This document shows positions 6,039 to 6,441 of a DNA stretch of 6,441 bases, in pieces. The notes below the pieces were generated by a model. The model was not told the DNA's origin, did no database searches, and was given only the letters and a program-made list of their open reading frames with translations. The DNA lies in the NCBI GenBank assembly GCA_029961005.1, contig JASBVW010000084.1:1-6441 (forward strand). Reading direction: 5' to 3'. Numbering within the stretch: position 1 is the stretch's first letter; each line of letters starts with the position of its first letter. The stretch comes from Bacillota bacterium (GTDB lineage Bacteria > Bacillota > UBA5301 > JASBVW01). The position numbers were made by a program, and so were the translations under genes.

Positions 6039-6441
6039 GCAGGAGGCGGACAGCCGAAAGCTCTGGGCAGGAAAGAGCATCCTGGTCGGGGTGACAGGGG
6101 GGATTGCGGCCTACAAGGCTGCGGAGTTGGTCCGCACCTTGCGCCGGCGGGGAGCAGCGCCGCAGGTGGTCATGACGCGCCACGCGGAGCACTTTATCAC
6201 TCCCCTCACCCTCTCTGAATTGGCCGGCCGGCCGGTGTTGCGAGACCTCTTTCTCGACCCTTCTGCCTGCGGTGTGCCCCACATTGAGGTAGCTCGCTCT
6301 GCTGACCTAGCCCTGATTGTTCCCGCCACCGCCAATATCATAGCCAAGTTGGCCTGGGGATTGGCGGACGACGCCCTCTCCACAGTGATGCTGGCAGTGC
6401 GGGCTCCCGTCTTACTGGCCCCCGCCATGAACCCCTCCATG
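6010..6441 (+). CDS. coaBC: Bifunctional phosphopantothenoylcysteine decarboxylase/phosphopantothenate-cysteine ligase (N-terminal part, truncated by window edge)
   Basis: An open frame of 144 codons from ATG 6010 to the right edge, with no stop. It encodes the N-terminal flavoprotein (CoaC) domain: ILVGVTGGIAAYKAAELV at about 24-41 (FMN phosphate loop), the catalytic-type His91 in VPHIEVARSADLALIVPATA, NIIAKLAWGLADDALSTV (109-126), and PAMNPSM at 138-144, the substrate-binding PxMNxxM motif. CoaC decarboxylates 4'-phosphopantothenoylcysteine and CoaB, outside the window, ligates cysteine to phosphopantothenate, both in coenzyme A synthesis. The start is the weak point. ATG 6010 lies within rpoZ with only AAAGG (5994-5998) 11 bases upstream, and adds about 17 residues before the usual LWAGKSIL-type beginning. 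No other ATG, GTG or TTG in this frame lies between 6010 and the conserved core. The start is likely, and the identity is certain from the motifs. Confidence 0.94.
   Translation, partial: MSGPSPALSEQEADSRKLWAGKSILVGVTGGIAAYKAAELVRTLRRRGAAPQVVMTRHAEHFITPLTLSELAGRPVLRDLFLDPSACGVPHIEVARSADLALIVPATANIIAKLAWGLADDALSTVMLAVRAPVLLAPAMNPSM
6041..6046 (+). promoter_or_regulatory. Orphan AGGAGG Shine-Dalgarno-like site after rpoZ
   Basis: AGGAGG sits two bases after the rpoZ stop, exactly where a coaBC binding site would be expected. The coaBC frame downstream (GCG GAC AGC CGA AAG CTC TGG) has no ATG, GTG or TTG at usable distance. Either it is chance in purine-rich coding DNA, or coaBC starts at a rare codon here, or a start codon has been lost and the upstream ATG at 6010 has taken over. 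Confidence 0.3.

Noticed and set aside
6218..6235. GGCCGGCCGGCCGG run in coaBC
   Set aside because: It is explained by codons for LAGRPV in a conserved part of the protein; a short GC repeat in coding DNA with no sign of another role.

Overview
The window comes from a GC-rich (by eye roughly 60-65%) Firmicute, most likely a thermophilic clostridial lineage of the Moorella, Ammonifex or Desulfotomaculum type. The evidence is the gene order, the strong AGGAGG-type ribosome binding sites, the GTG starts and the Arg/Glu/Ala-rich proteins. The order rqcH (divergent) - P-type Ca2+ ATPase - yicC/yloC - remA - gmk - rpoZ - coaBC is the same as the Bacillus subtilis yloA-yloB-yloC-remA-gmk-rpoZ-coaBC block, which supports both the gene calls and the phylum. 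The genus is a guess.

Layout. Bases 1-246 on the minus strand hold the 5' end of rqcH (yloA), running off the left edge. It is read from a near-consensus sigma-A promoter at 266-294. Bases 247-393 are the divergent intergenic region; no convincing plus-strand promoter is visible there. From 394 everything reads rightward: a membrane-anchored or secreted TPR protein (394-1053), a P2A-type calcium-pumping ATPase (1134-3830), YicC/YloC endoribonuclease (3917-4798), the DNA-binding regulator RemA (4890-5153), guanylate kinase (5170-5832), RNA polymerase omega subunit (5829-6038) and the 5' end of coaBC (6010-6441, running off the right edge). gmk and rpoZ overlap by 4 bases and rpoZ and coaBC by 29, so the distal part looks translationally coupled. 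I saw no rho-independent terminator between any of the rightward genes.

How the genes fit together. This is mainly a housekeeping cluster: ion homeostasis (ATPase), RNA turnover (YicC), transcription (omega, RemA), nucleotide synthesis (Gmk) and coenzyme A synthesis (CoaBC), beside the ribosome-quality-control factor RqcH. The less ordinary parts are the TPR gene sitting between the yloA- and yloB-equivalents, the 91-base yicC-remA gap with a possible 7-codon leader ORF overlapping two mutually exclusive hairpins, and a coaBC start that ignores an excellent AGGAGG. I found no mobile element, CRISPR array, tRNA or rRNA, and no clear new defence or biosynthetic system.
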